Part shown: positions 17,175-26,668 of the stretch, piece after piece
How positions within the stretch are numbered: the stretch's first letter is position 1
Layout: each line of letters begins with the position of its first letter
Assembly (NCBI GenBank): GCA_018823705.1
Contig: JAHJHP010000051.1
Coordinates: 1 to 39,703, forward strand
Reading direction: 5' to 3'
Source: Candidatus Omnitrophota bacterium
Lineage (GTDB): Bacteria > Omnitrophota > Gorgyraeia > 2-01-FULL-45-10
DNA: 39,703 bases
Notes under the pieces: generated by a model
Database searches by the model: none
The model's input: only the letters and a program-made list of their open reading frames with translations
What the model was told of the DNA's origin: nothing
Translations under genes and position numbers: made by a program

Positions 17175-19925
17175 ATGCTGAGGTTTATTTTAAAGAAGAT
17201 AATAGGTACGCAGAACGAGAGAGTGCTCAAATATGTCAGGCCGATAGTTGGCAGAATAAATTCGCTGGAATCCGGGATCTCGGCACTATCTGACGCCGAT
17301 CTTCGTAACAAGACGGCTGAATTCAAGGAAAAGATCGCTGCGAAATATAAAGACTGCCGGGAAGAACTCGAAGGAATAGATGCTTCTTATAAAGCCGCGA
17401 CTTCGCCGGGAGAGAAGGAGAAGTTCAGGCGCAAATACAGGGAAGTTAAGAATGGTATTTTTGAAGAGATATTGCCCGAAGCTTTTGCTGTAGTGCGCGA
17501 GGCGTCCAAGAGGACTGTCAAGATGCGTCATTTTGATGTGCAGCTGATGGGAGGACTTGTCCTGCACCAGGGCAAGATAGCTGAAATGACAACAGGAGAA
17601 GGGAAGACGCTCGTGGCGACGCTACCCGTTTACCTGAATGCTCTTACGGGCGAAGGAGTGCATGTTGTCACCGTAAATGATTATCTGGCTAAGCGCGATC
17701 GTAACTGGATGGGCCCTATATATGAATTTCTGGGGCTTACCGTGGGTGCCATACAGCATGATATGGACCAGCGTGTGCGAAAAGAGGCCTACGCTTGCGA
17801 TGTGACGTACGGAACGAATAACGAGTTTGGCTTCGATTACCTACGGGACAACATGGTAGTCGGTAAAGATGATATGGTCCAACGTCCCTTGAACTATGCG
17901 ATAGTGGATGAAGTTGACTCGATACTTATAGATGAATCCAGAACCCCCCTTATCATATCCGGGCCTGCCGAAGAATCTACCGATAAGTACTATATAATAA
18001 ACAAGATAGTGCCGAAGTTAAAAGGCAAGGTGATAACTGACAAGGAAGAGATCGAGGCAAAATATAAAGGGCTCGATATAGAAAAAGGTATAGATTACGT
18101 GGTAAATGAGAAGAACCACACGGTCAACCTTACCGAAGAGGGAGTGGTGCGTTGTCAGGACCTCGTAGGTGTCAAAAATCTATACGAGGATATCCAGTCT
18201 GAATGGGAGCATCACATAAGGCAGGCCATAAGGGCGCATGCGCTTTATCAGAAAGATGTCGATTATGTCGTAAAGGATGACGAGGTCATGATCGTTGACG
18301 AGTTCACGGGCCGCCTGATGCCGGGACGAAGATGGTCGGACGGCCTGCATCAGGCAGTCGAAGCGAAGGAAGGCGTTAAGATAGAACGGGAAAACCAGAC
18401 TTTAGCGACTATCACCTTCCAGAATTATTTCAGGATGTACAAGAAGCTTGCCGGCATGACCGGCACTGCGGAAACCGAGGCTCTCGAATTCGGCAGGATA
18501 TACGGGCTGGATGTAGTTGTGATGCCGACCAATAAACCGATGAAGAGGACCAATCATGCCGATGTCATATATAAGACTGAACGGGAAAAATTTAACGCGG
18601 TTTGCAACGAGATAGCCCAGCTTCACCAGGCCGGCAGGCCGGTCCTGGTCGGGACCATATCGATAGAAAAATCGGAACACCTGAGCAGTCTCCTGAAACG
18701 TATGAGTGTGCCTCACCATGTATTGAACGCGAAGTATCATGAGATGGAGGCCGAGATAATAGCGAAGGCCGGACAGAAGTACGGCGTAACGATCGCGACC
18801 AATATGGCAGGCCGCGGTACCGATATTGTGCTGGGCGAGACGGTTGCTGAACTGGGCGGCCTTCATGTGCTGGGTACGGAGCGTCATGAGGCGCGGCGCA
18901 TTGACAATCAGCTGCGAGGACGTTCCGGCAGGCAGGGCGACCCGGGGTCGAGCCGCTTTTTTCTGTCGCTGGAAGACGATCTCATGAGGATATTCGGTTC
19001 CGAGAAGATAAAGATGGTTATGGAAAGGATGGGGATGGAAGAAGGCCAGGATATCCAGCATCCCTTCATAACCAGAGCTATCGAAACTGCCCAGAAGAGG
19101 GTCGAATCGCATAACTTTGAAATACGAAAACATCTTCTCGAATACGACAACGTGATGAATAAGCAGAGAGAGGTCATTTACGATGAGCGGCATAAAGTGC
19201 TTTTTGGAGAGAACCTCAAAGAGTACATACACGAGATAATGGAGGAAGTCCTGGATGAGGCCTTAGACAGGTATATAAACGAGAAAGCGAGCGCCGATAA
19301 TTGGGATTTTGAGGGATTTAGGCAGTATCTGGATTCAAGGTTTGCCATAAAGGCCAAGGATTTGAAACTGGAAGATATGAAAAGGGATGAGATTCGCGAT
19401 ATTTTGACGGAAAGGCTGAAGACCGTTTACGATGATAAAGAGAAAGAGCTTGGCCCCGAAATGGCCAGGCATCTCGAAAAGATGATATTGCTCCAGGTGG
19501 TAGATTCAAAGTGGAAAGACCATCTGTACGCCATGGACTCCCTGAGAGAAGGTATAGGCTTAAGGGCTTACGGCCAGCGTGACCCTCTGATAGAATATCA
19601 GCACGAAGGCTACAACATGTTTATGGATATGATAGGCCGTATAAAGGAAGAGGCGATCGAATATCTGTTTAAGATAAAAGCCGTAAAGGAAACTAAAAAA
19701 GAGCCCTCGGTATTTGATTTTTCCAAGCAACAGCTTATGCATGAAGAGAAGACGCAGTTTGAAGGTGTATCGGCCGAAGGCAGAAGTAAAGAAGCCGCAA
19801 ATTATGCCGGACAACTGCCTGAGCAGCATACGGCCCCCTTTAAGAGGCAGGGCGATAAAGTCGGCAGGAACGATCCCTGTCCGTGCGGAAGCGGAAAGAA
19901 ATACAAGAAGTGCTGCGGAAAATAA
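17175..19925 (+). CDS. secA: Preprotein translocase ATPase SecA
   Basis: '[20 protein letters not shown]', 'GFDYLRDNM', '[20 protein letters not shown]', C-terminal '[18 protein letters not shown]'. Confidence 0.98.
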   Translation: MLRFILKKIIGTQNERVLKYVRPIVGRINSLESGISALSDADLRNKTAEFKEKIAAKYKDCREELEGIDASYKAATSPGEKEKFRRKYREVKNGIFEEILPEAFAVVREASKRTVKMRHFDVQLMGGLVLHQGKIAEMTTGEGKTLVATLPVYLNALTGEGVHVVTVNDYLAKRDRNWMGPIYEFLGLTVGAIQHDMDQRVRKEAYACDVTYGTNNEFGFDYLRDNMVVGKDDMVQRPLNYAIVDEVDSILIDESRTPLIISGPAEESTDKYYIINKIVPKLKGKVITDKEEIEAKYKGLDIEKGIDYVVNEKNHTVNLTEEGVVRCQDLVGVKNLYEDIQSEWEHHIRQAIRAHALYQKDVDYVVKDDEVMIVDEFTGRLMPGRRWSDGLHQAVEAKEGVKIERENQTLATITFQNYFRMYKKLAGMTGTAETEALEFGRIYGLDVVVMPTNKPMKRTNHADVIYKTEREKFNAVCNEIAQLHQAGRPVLVGTISIEKSEHLSSLLKRMSVPHHVLNAKYHEMEAEIIAKAGQKYGVTIATNMAGRGTDIVLGETVAELGGLHVLGTERHEARRIDNQLRGRSGRQGDPGSSRFFLSLEDDLMRIFGSEKIKMVMERMGMEEGQDIQHPFITRAIETAQKRVESHNFEIRKHLLEYDNVMNKQREVIYDERHKVLFGENLKEYIHEIMEEVLDEALDRYINEKASADNWDFEGFRQYLDSRFAIKAKDLKLEDMKRDEIRDILTERLKTVYDDKEKELGPEMARHLEKMILLQVVDSKWKDHLYAMDSLREGIGLRAYGQRDPLIEYQHEGYNMFMDMIGRIKEEAIEYLFKIKAVKETKKEPSVFDFSKQQLMHEEKTQFEGVSAEGRSKEAANYAGQLPEQHTAPFKRQGDKVGRNDPCPCGSGKKYKKCCGK

Positions 19926-19944
19926 TACCCGACCAGGTAAGCTA

Positions 19945-19969
19945 CGTATTGAGGAGCAAAGCGACGAAG
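19945..19969. repeat. Degenerate relic resembling the 30684-30748 palindromic element
   Basis: CGTATTGAGGAGCAAAGCGACGAAG compared with CGTATTGCGAGGAG...GCCGACGAAG at 30681. Confidence 0.4.
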
Positions 19970-19983
19970 TGCGGAAAATAACA

Positions 19984-21528
19984 ATGATCCCCTTCCTTGT
20001 AATGCTCTCTTCAGTCCTCCTTATAATATCATTCCCGGATTTTAATTTATGGTTATTTGCCTGGGTCGGGCTCGTCCCGCTATTCTTTGCCATCGATGGC
20101 CAAAAACCCTTAAAAGCATTCATGACGGCCTATTTTATAGGAGCGTTATTTTTTCTCGGAACCGTTTATTGGCTAATACATGTTACTCTTCCCGGTATGG
20201 CAGCGGCTGCTCTATATCTGGCCGTATATTTCGGCATATTTGGCCTGACCATCTCCTTCGCCATTAATCGTCCGTCATACCTTTCGCTCTTTACGGTACC
20301 TTCTGTGTGGGTGGCGCTTGAATACGCCAGATCAAATATCTTTAGCGGTTTCGGATGGAATCTCCTGGCTCACTCTCAAAGCAGCAATCTTATTATGATC
20401 CAGATCGCGGATATAACAGGGTCCTACGGTGTAAGCTACCTGATAGTTTTGGTCAATACCGCTGTGTTCTTTGCTATCAAAAGCGCGCGGAAGAGAAAGT
20501 ACTCTACGTTTTATCCGGCGATCGCCATTGTAATCGTATTCTTTGCCGCAGGTTACGGCATCTTAAGGCTGAACAACATATTTACGGGCATGCCTCTTAA
20601 GGTGGCTGTAGTACAGGGCAATATAGCGCAGCACGAAAAATGGGATTCTCGGTTCCAAAGGATGATAATTGATAAGTACGAAACGCTGACGGCGGCTTCG
20701 GCAAAAGAGTCTCCGGATCTTATCATATGGCCTGAAACATCGGTCCCCGGTTTTTTCTCAGAGGGAGGGGATCTTCAGCGGAGAATTTCGGTCCTTGCCA
20801 GAAAAGCGAACGCGGCTCTCCTGGTGGGTGAACCCCGGCAGGACACGGGAGATGAAGACCTGTATTATAACAGCGCCACTCTTTTCGATAGAAGCGGAAA
20901 AGAGGTGGCCGTTTACGATAAGATCCATCTTGTTCCGTTCGGTGAATTTATACCGGCCAGGAATCTGTTTTCATTTGTTGAGAAATTTACGAAATCCACA
21001 ATCGGGGATTTTTCGGCCGGCAAAGAATACACGGTATTTAATTTTATCGTAGAAAGAAACCAAAAAGGCGAAACCTATAGCCAGAGGCTCATTAAGAAGG
21101 TCAGATTTTCGGTGCTGATATGTTTCGAAGATATATTTCCGGAGATAGCCAGGCAGTTTGTTAAGAAAGGCGCGAATTTTCTGGTCAACATCACGAATGA
21201 CGCCTGGTTTGGAAATACATGCGCTCCGTATCAGCACGTCCAGAACTCCGTATACAGGGCGGTAGAGAACAGGGTTAATGTTATCAGGTCCGCCAATACG
21301 GGGTTGTCTTGTTTTATTGATCAGAAGGGCAGGGTGTTCGGGACTGTGACATCTGGAGGAAAGAGCATATTTGTCGATGGTTACAGGACTGAGGATATTA
21401 TGCTCACCAATACACGGACCTTTTACACCGTATATGGAGACTTCTTTGCGTATTTGTGCATATTGATCGCCGCCCTGTACGTTCTGGCCATAGCGGGGAT
21501 TCAAGCTAAATCGGCGCGAAGGCCATAA
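19984..21528 (+). CDS. lnt: Apolipoprotein N-acyltransferase
   Basis: Start inferred at MIPFLVML (upstream ORF part overlaps secA). 'LIIWPETSVPGFF', 'YDKIHLVPFGEFIP', 'VLICFEDIFPE' give the E-K-C triad. Confidence 0.92.
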   Translation: MIPFLVMLSSVLLIISFPDFNLWLFAWVGLVPLFFAIDGQKPLKAFMTAYFIGALFFLGTVYWLIHVTLPGMAAAALYLAVYFGIFGLTISFAINRPSYLSLFTVPSVWVALEYARSNIFSGFGWNLLAHSQSSNLIMIQIADITGSYGVSYLIVLVNTAVFFAIKSARKRKYSTFYPAIAIVIVFFAAGYGILRLNNIFTGMPLKVAVVQGNIAQHEKWDSRFQRMIIDKYETLTAASAKESPDLIIWPETSVPGFFSEGGDLQRRISVLARKANAALLVGEPRQDTGDEDLYYNSATLFDRSGKEVAVYDKIHLVPFGEFIPARNLFSFVEKFTKSTIGDFSAGKEYTVFNFIVERNQKGETYSQRLIKKVRFSVLICFEDIFPEIARQFVKKGANFLVNITNDAWFGNTCAPYQHVQNSVYRAVENRVNVIRSANTGLSCFIDQKGRVFGTVTSGGKSIFVDGYRTEDIMLTNTRTFYTVYGDFFAYLCILIAALYVLAIAGIQAKSARRP

Positions 21529-21545
21529 AAAAAGGATTTTGTAGT

Positions 21546-22991
21546 ATGAATATTTCCAGGAATAGTAAGAAGCTCTGGGTGGGATTTCTTATAATTTCCG
21601 TTGTATTTATTTTGCTGCGGCTAAAAACGCTGAATCATCTTCTGATGTGGGACGAGGCATGGAACATCCTCTCCTTAAGGGCGTTTCTGAGTAGCGCCAA
21701 GGCGGACCCTTTTTATTGGGGATATTTTTTCCATCCGCCCATTTATATGACTTTCGCAAAATTTCTTGCTCCGTTCCAGGCCGGGATTGATGTGAGGCTG
21801 GAGGTTCTTTCTTTAGTATTTTCGTACGGTGCGCTCGTATCCGCTTATTTACTGAGTGCCAGGATCGGAGGCTGGAGGTATGCGTTCTTAAGCGGGCTCT
21901 TATTAAGCCTTATGCCGGCTTCCATAGGATATGATACATGGATCAAGAGGGATGGCCTGGCATCGGCATTATGTTATTTTGCTATTTTATTGTTGATCAA
22001 AAGAAGGTTCTTCTGGTGCGCCATAACACTCTCTTTCGCATTATTAAGCAAGGAGAGCGCGGTTTTCTTTATTCTGGCCGTATGGCCGATCTTATATATG
22101 TTAAAAGAGAAAGATGTATTAAAAAAGATTTTGGCGATGGGCGCTACGATATTTGTCATTACATCGTGGTGGTATATATATTTTAGTTCGCTCACCAATA
22201 CGGTGGTTAAGATTTATTTCAGGCCATCGGATTATTACGCGTTATGGGGTAACACCCCCAGTTATTACCTCAAAAAATTGCTGCCGGATATGGGAATGGC
22301 GGCGCTCTTCCTTTTTATTGTCGGAATAGGCTATTTTTCATATTTGATATTACGCAAGAAACAATTAAAATGGAGCATACCGCTTATCATCGTATTGGCT
22401 GTATATATTCCAAGCTCTTTGTTTATTACAGCCAAAGCGCCATGGCTATGTTTGTCCGCCAGGCCGGCTCTTGCTATGATAGCCGCCGGCGGCGTGCTCT
22501 TACTGGTGAAGCTCGCGAAAAAATCAAAGCTGTTTTTAGCGGCTCTGCTTATAGTGTCTTTATTCGCGGTCCATACGGGAATATCCTTTTCATATCCCCG
22601 GTACCATATGGCAACATATCCGAATGGATGGCCCGGAGCTGTCTCATCAAAAGCGCTTGCTTTATACCTCAATAAGCATATGAAGGATAGCGATAGATTG
22701 ATGATTACGGAATTTGCGTATTGGGGCATGCCTGTTTGCGCTGTATTCTACTATTACTGGAAGGGATGCCCCGTGCTGGTAATAAGGGGGGAGCAAAAGC
22801 CCGATAATGTAATAAAGGAGATAACTATGAATAAGATAGCGTGGTTTGTAATAGTCGACTCACTTCATCCGACTCTCAATTTTCATCCGTTAGTGGAAGA
22901 TATGGAGAAGACCATACTAGGAAAGCCCGATACGGCCGGATGGGCATATGTATGGGACACCAGGGCCTTGTGGTCTGGTGACGTTGATTAA
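21546..22991 (+). CDS. Polytopic membrane glycosyltransferase (ArnT/PMT-like)
   Basis: 'LLMWDEAWNILSLRAFL' luminal acidic motif and many TM helices. Confidence 0.6.
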   Translation: MNISRNSKKLWVGFLIISVVFILLRLKTLNHLLMWDEAWNILSLRAFLSSAKADPFYWGYFFHPPIYMTFAKFLAPFQAGIDVRLEVLSLVFSYGALVSAYLLSARIGGWRYAFLSGLLLSLMPASIGYDTWIKRDGLASALCYFAILLLIKRRFFWCAITLSFALLSKESAVFFILAVWPILYMLKEKDVLKKILAMGATIFVITSWWYIYFSSLTNTVVKIYFRPSDYYALWGNTPSYYLKKLLPDMGMAALFLFIVGIGYFSYLILRKKQLKWSIPLIIVLAVYIPSSLFITAKAPWLCLSARPALAMIAAGGVLLLVKLAKKSKLFLAALLIVSLFAVHTGISFSYPRYHMATYPNGWPGAVSSKALALYLNKHMKDSDRLMITEFAYWGMPVCAVFYYYWKGCPVLVIRGEQKPDNVIKEITMNKIAWFVIVDSLHPTLNFHPLVEDMEKTILGKPDTAGWAYVWDTRALWSGDVD

Positions 22992-22993
22992 TC

Positions 22994-23009
22994 AGTAGCC
23001 CGGGCTACT
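22994..23009. repeat. 16-nt perfect palindrome
   Basis: AGTAGCCCGGGCTACT immediately after the glycosyltransferase stop. Confidence 0.8.
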
Positions 23010-23042
23010 TCTGTGGAAAACTCATAATAAGAGGACTATGTA

Positions 23043-23966
23043 GTGAAAATATCATTTCCGCGATATGGCAAATATACTGACCTGCTTACCGAGCTGATCA
23101 TAAAACTGGGTGGGGATGTCATTGCCCCTCCATCAATAACCAAGCATACCGTAGAATTGGGCACTAAATATGCGCCCGGAGACATCTGCTATCCGTTTAA
23201 AATTACGCTTGGCACCATGATCGAATCCGTGGAAAAGGGCGCCGAAATAATCATAATGGCCAATTCTGACGGATGGTGTATTTTGCGGTGCTATAACGTG
23301 GTTCAGGAAGAGATAATGAAGAGTATGGGGTACAAGTTTTCAATGCGCGCCATCAATATCCGCAAACCTATAAAGTTTTTTCTTGATGTCAGACGGATAT
23401 CACCCAGTATCTCCCCATTGGCACTTATCAAAGGGATGAGGTGGTTTTTCAGGAAGGCAAGGGATATGGATGAGGCAGAGAAAGAGGTAAATAAAAACTC
23501 TGATATCAAGATAGGGATCATAGGCGAGGTATTTGTATGCAACGAGAATACAGTCAATATGGATATAGTTAAAAAATTGCAGCGAATGGGGATCTTTGTC
23601 GACAGATGGCTCTGCCTATCGAATAATGTGGCGATGCTGTTCAAGGATATGTTCGGGATCAGCAATATGAACAAATACAGCGCGATCGCCAGTAAATATT
23701 TTCCCGTGAGAATAGGCGGCCACGCCAATGAGAACCTGGTGAGATTGATCAGATACGCAAAGGAGGATTACGACGGCGTTATAATGCTCAGGCCTTTTAC
23801 GTGCACCCCTGAAACGGTCATCGAGCCTATCGTGGAACGTATAAGCCGGGACTATAACATACCTGTATTGAATCTAAGTATCGACGAGTCGACGCTCGAG
23901 ACGCATTTTCAGACGAGGATAGAATCATTTGTAGATATGCTGAAGATGGGAAGTTCCGCGCGATGA
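23043..23966 (+). CDS. DUF2229 / 2-hydroxyacyl-CoA dehydratase-like Fe-S protein
   Basis: 'MKISFPRYGKYTDLLTELIIKLGGDVIAPPSITKHTVELGTKYAPGDICYPFKITLG' and conserved Cys in 'GWCILRCYNV', 'VFVCNEN', 'FTCTPETVIEP'. Confidence 0.72.
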   Translation: MKISFPRYGKYTDLLTELIIKLGGDVIAPPSITKHTVELGTKYAPGDICYPFKITLGTMIESVEKGAEIIIMANSDGWCILRCYNVVQEEIMKSMGYKFSMRAINIRKPIKFFLDVRRISPSISPLALIKGMRWFFRKARDMDEAEKEVNKNSDIKIGIIGEVFVCNENTVNMDIVKKLQRMGIFVDRWLCLSNNVAMLFKDMFGISNMNKYSAIASKYFPVRIGGHANENLVRLIRYAKEDYDGVIMLRPFTCTPETVIEPIVERISRDYNIPVLNLSIDESTLETHFQTRIESFVDMLKMGSSAR

Positions 23967-24940
23967 AGTATTTCTTAGGTATCGACATAGGGTCGGTCTC
24001 GGTAAAGATGGCGGTGCTGGATGAAGACAAGAATGTGCGTGCCAGCGTCTACCTGGATACCTCCGGGGCTCCGATCAAGGCAATGAAACAGGCGCTGGAA
24101 GAGATAAGGAAGGCTTCGGAAAGCCACGGTTTCCAAATAGGCGGCGTCGGCGTCACGGGAAGCGGTAGAAAGATAGCCTCATTCCTTATAGGCGCAGATG
24201 TCATTAAAAATGAAGTGACGGCTCAGATAATAGCCGCTTTACACTACAACCCTGAAGTATCCTCCATTATCGAGATCGGAGGCCAGGATTCCAAAGTAAT
24301 ACTGCTAAAAAACGGAATACCCGTTTGGTTTAATCTAAATACGCTATGCGCCTCCGGAACCGGGTCGTTTTTGGCATCGCAAGCAGGCCGGTTGAAGATA
24401 CCCGTTGAAGAGTTTGGCGCATACGCGTTCCGGTCTACATTGAAGATGAATATTGCCGCAAAATGCACCGTCTTTTCAGAAAGTGACATGATACATAAAG
24501 CAGCATTGGGCTGTAAGAAGGAAGATATCATCAATGGCCTATGCGAAGGGCTGGTAAGAAATTTTATCAATAATGTTACAAAGAACAGGCCTCTGGGCGA
24601 TCCCATACTATTCGTGGGAGGAGTGGCGTCGAATCAGGGCGTAGTGAATGCGTTCGAGCGGGAATTGGGCCGAAAAGTTATAGTACCAAAAGAGCACAAG
24701 ATAACAGGGTGCATAGGAGCCGCTATCTTAGCATTGCAGGAGAATATAAAAGAAACGAAGTTCAAGGGGTTTGAAGTGGCGAAACATGATATAAGGACGG
24801 TATTTTTTATATGCGGAGATTGCCAGAACCGGTGTGACATTACCACGATTTCCGCTAATGATACCACGGTAGGCTATCTCGGCTCCCGATGCGAGAAATA
24901 CAATGAGAGGCAAAAAATATTGTTGGGTATCGCAGGATAG
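23963..24940 (+). CDS. Acyl-CoA dehydratase activase-like (BcrAD/BadFG/HgdC) ATPase
   Basis: 'GIDIGSVSVKMAVLDE', 'SIIEIGGQDSKVI', Fe-S ligands in 'LCASGTGSFL' and 'KCTVFSESDMI', 'GGVASNQGVV', plus C-terminal CxxCxxxC motif. Confidence 0.88.
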   Translation: MKYFLGIDIGSVSVKMAVLDEDKNVRASVYLDTSGAPIKAMKQALEEIRKASESHGFQIGGVGVTGSGRKIASFLIGADVIKNEVTAQIIAALHYNPEVSSIIEIGGQDSKVILLKNGIPVWFNLNTLCASGTGSFLASQAGRLKIPVEEFGAYAFRSTLKMNIAAKCTVFSESDMIHKAALGCKKEDIINGLCEGLVRNFINNVTKNRPLGDPILFVGGVASNQGVVNAFERELGRKVIVPKEHKITGCIGAAILALQENIKETKFKGFEVAKHDIRTVFFICGDCQNRCDITTISANDTTVGYLGSRCEKYNERQKILLGIAG

Positions 24941-24946
24941 AGTATA

Positions 24947-26641
24947 ATGCGTTCAGATCACATAACCGAAAGCCTATTTAAAATGAATATAGTACATCTA
25001 CTGCTTAAATGCCTGGCGCCTGTGGCGAGGAGGTTCGAGCTCCAGACCAAAGACCCGATTTGCGCCCAGAAGAAGATCCTCTTCGAATATCTTCGCCGAA
25101 ATAAGAATACGGAATACGGAAAGAAGTACAAATTCTCATCCATCAGATCGATAGAGGATTTTCAGGAACGCGTCCCGTTCAGCAATTACGAAAACTTGCG
25201 TTTAATGGTGGAGAGGATGGCCGCCGGGGCAAAGAATGTGCTCACCGCCGATCGTCCGGTATTTTTCGGCCGCACAAGCGGTACGACAGGCAAGCCTAAA
25301 TTGATACCCGTGACCAGGTATTCCCGGAACAAGAAAGCCCAGCTGATGGCGTTATGGACTTATTATATTTCCAGGGATCATCCGGGGACGACGAGCGGTA
25401 AGGTATTCGTAATAATCGACCCCGAAGTTAAGTTGACTACTAAGTCGGGGATACCGTGCGGACCGGAGAACGGACACGCCTATGTAAATTTACCAGCCAT
25501 AATAAAACGCGGCTGCGCTATTCCGTACGAGATATTTGAGATCGAGGGCTACAATGCCAGATACTACACGATACTCAGGATAGCGATCGAGCATGATGTA
25601 ACTACATTGGCAACCCTGAATCCGAGTGCCATAATAATATTGTGCCAAAAGATCAAGAGGTGGAAAGATAGAATAATAGACGATATAGAGAAGGGAACCC
25701 TGGACCAAAACTTTGACATTCCCGAGCGCATAAGAGCCATTGCCGAAAAGAGATTGAAGCCCAACCCAACAAGAGCGCGTGAACTGCGGCGGATATTGAA
25801 TGAAAAGGGCGAATTGTTGCCGAAAGATTTCTGGCCCAACCTGAAGCTGATAGAATGCTGGAAAGGCGGCACGATGAGGCTGTATCTGGAGGGTCTTGAC
25901 CGTTATTTCGGACAAACGCCGATACGGGATTTTGGCTGCCTTTCCACCGAGACGCGCAGCTCGATACCGATCACCGATGAAGGTGCCGGAGGCATATTGG
26001 CGATAAACACAAATTTTTACGAGTTCATCCCGAAAGAAGATATGCATAAGGCCGAAAGGCGCGCGGTGCTTTGTGACCGGCTGGAAAAAGATAAGGAATA
26101 TCTCCTGATAGTCACCACGCCGGGAGGCTTATACAGATACGATACGGATGATGTCATACGCGTCGATGGATTTTTTAATAAAACGCCCGTGATTGAGTTT
26201 ATGCAGAAGGGCCTTAACGCCATATCGCTAAGCGGCGAGAAGGTGTACGAATCGCATATAAACGAAGCTATAAACGCCGCGAATAAAGGATTGAAGCTGG
26301 TGATAAAATTCTTTTCCGCTTCCGTCCAGATGGAAAAGCCGCCGCGCTATATATTTCTGGTTGAATTCACCGACGACCCATCCCTGGACAAAAAGAAGGC
26401 TTTATTGAGATCCATAGAAGATGAATTATGCCTCATTAATCTCGAATACGAAGATACAAGGCAGCGCCAGGAACTGAATTCTCCTATCCTGAAAGTGGCC
26501 AGAAAAGACGAGTTCGAAAAGTTCCGTTCTAAAAGGGTCGCCGAGGGAGCTCACGAGACCCAGTTTAAAATCCCGCAATTGGTGCGTGATCCCGAATTCC
26601 AGAAAAATTTCATTATTGAGGAAGAGATATTTTTAGAATAA
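24947..26641 (+). CDS. GH3 family acyl-adenylate/amido-synthetase-like protein
   Basis: 'PVFFGRTSGTTGKPKLIPVT', 'YRYDTDDVIRVDGFFNKTPVIEFMQKGLNAISLSGEKVYESHI'. Confidence 0.85.
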   Translation: MRSDHITESLFKMNIVHLLLKCLAPVARRFELQTKDPICAQKKILFEYLRRNKNTEYGKKYKFSSIRSIEDFQERVPFSNYENLRLMVERMAAGAKNVLTADRPVFFGRTSGTTGKPKLIPVTRYSRNKKAQLMALWTYYISRDHPGTTSGKVFVIIDPEVKLTTKSGIPCGPENGHAYVNLPAIIKRGCAIPYEIFEIEGYNARYYTILRIAIEHDVTTLATLNPSAIIILCQKIKRWKDRIIDDIEKGTLDQNFDIPERIRAIAEKRLKPNPTRARELRRILNEKGELLPKDFWPNLKLIECWKGGTMRLYLEGLDRYFGQTPIRDFGCLSTETRSSIPITDEGAGGILAINTNFYEFIPKEDMHKAERRAVLCDRLEKDKEYLLIVTTPGGLYRYDTDDVIRVDGFFNKTPVIEFMQKGLNAISLSGEKVYESHINEAINAANKGLKLVIKFFSASVQMEKPPRYIFLVEFTDDPSLDKKKALLRSIEDELCLINLEYEDTRQRQELNSPILKVARKDEFEKFRSKRVAEGAHETQFKIPQLVRDPEFQKNFIIEEEIFLE

Positions 26642-26668
26642 AAGCGAGTGCATTCGGAGGGTCTTATT

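Noticed and set aside
18402-19232. 276-aa minus-strand ORF inside secA
   Set aside because: Antisense to a clearly conserved secA reading frame; no recognisable protein features.
19714-19983. N-terminal 90 codons of the lnt ORF in the ORF track
   Set aside because: Overlap secA out of frame; Lnt-like sequence starts at MIPFLVML (19984).
23043-24940. Classical 2-hydroxyglutaryl-CoA dehydratase operon
   Set aside because: Only one dehydratase/DUF2229-like protein is present; no HgdA/HgdB pair or CoA-transferase nearby.
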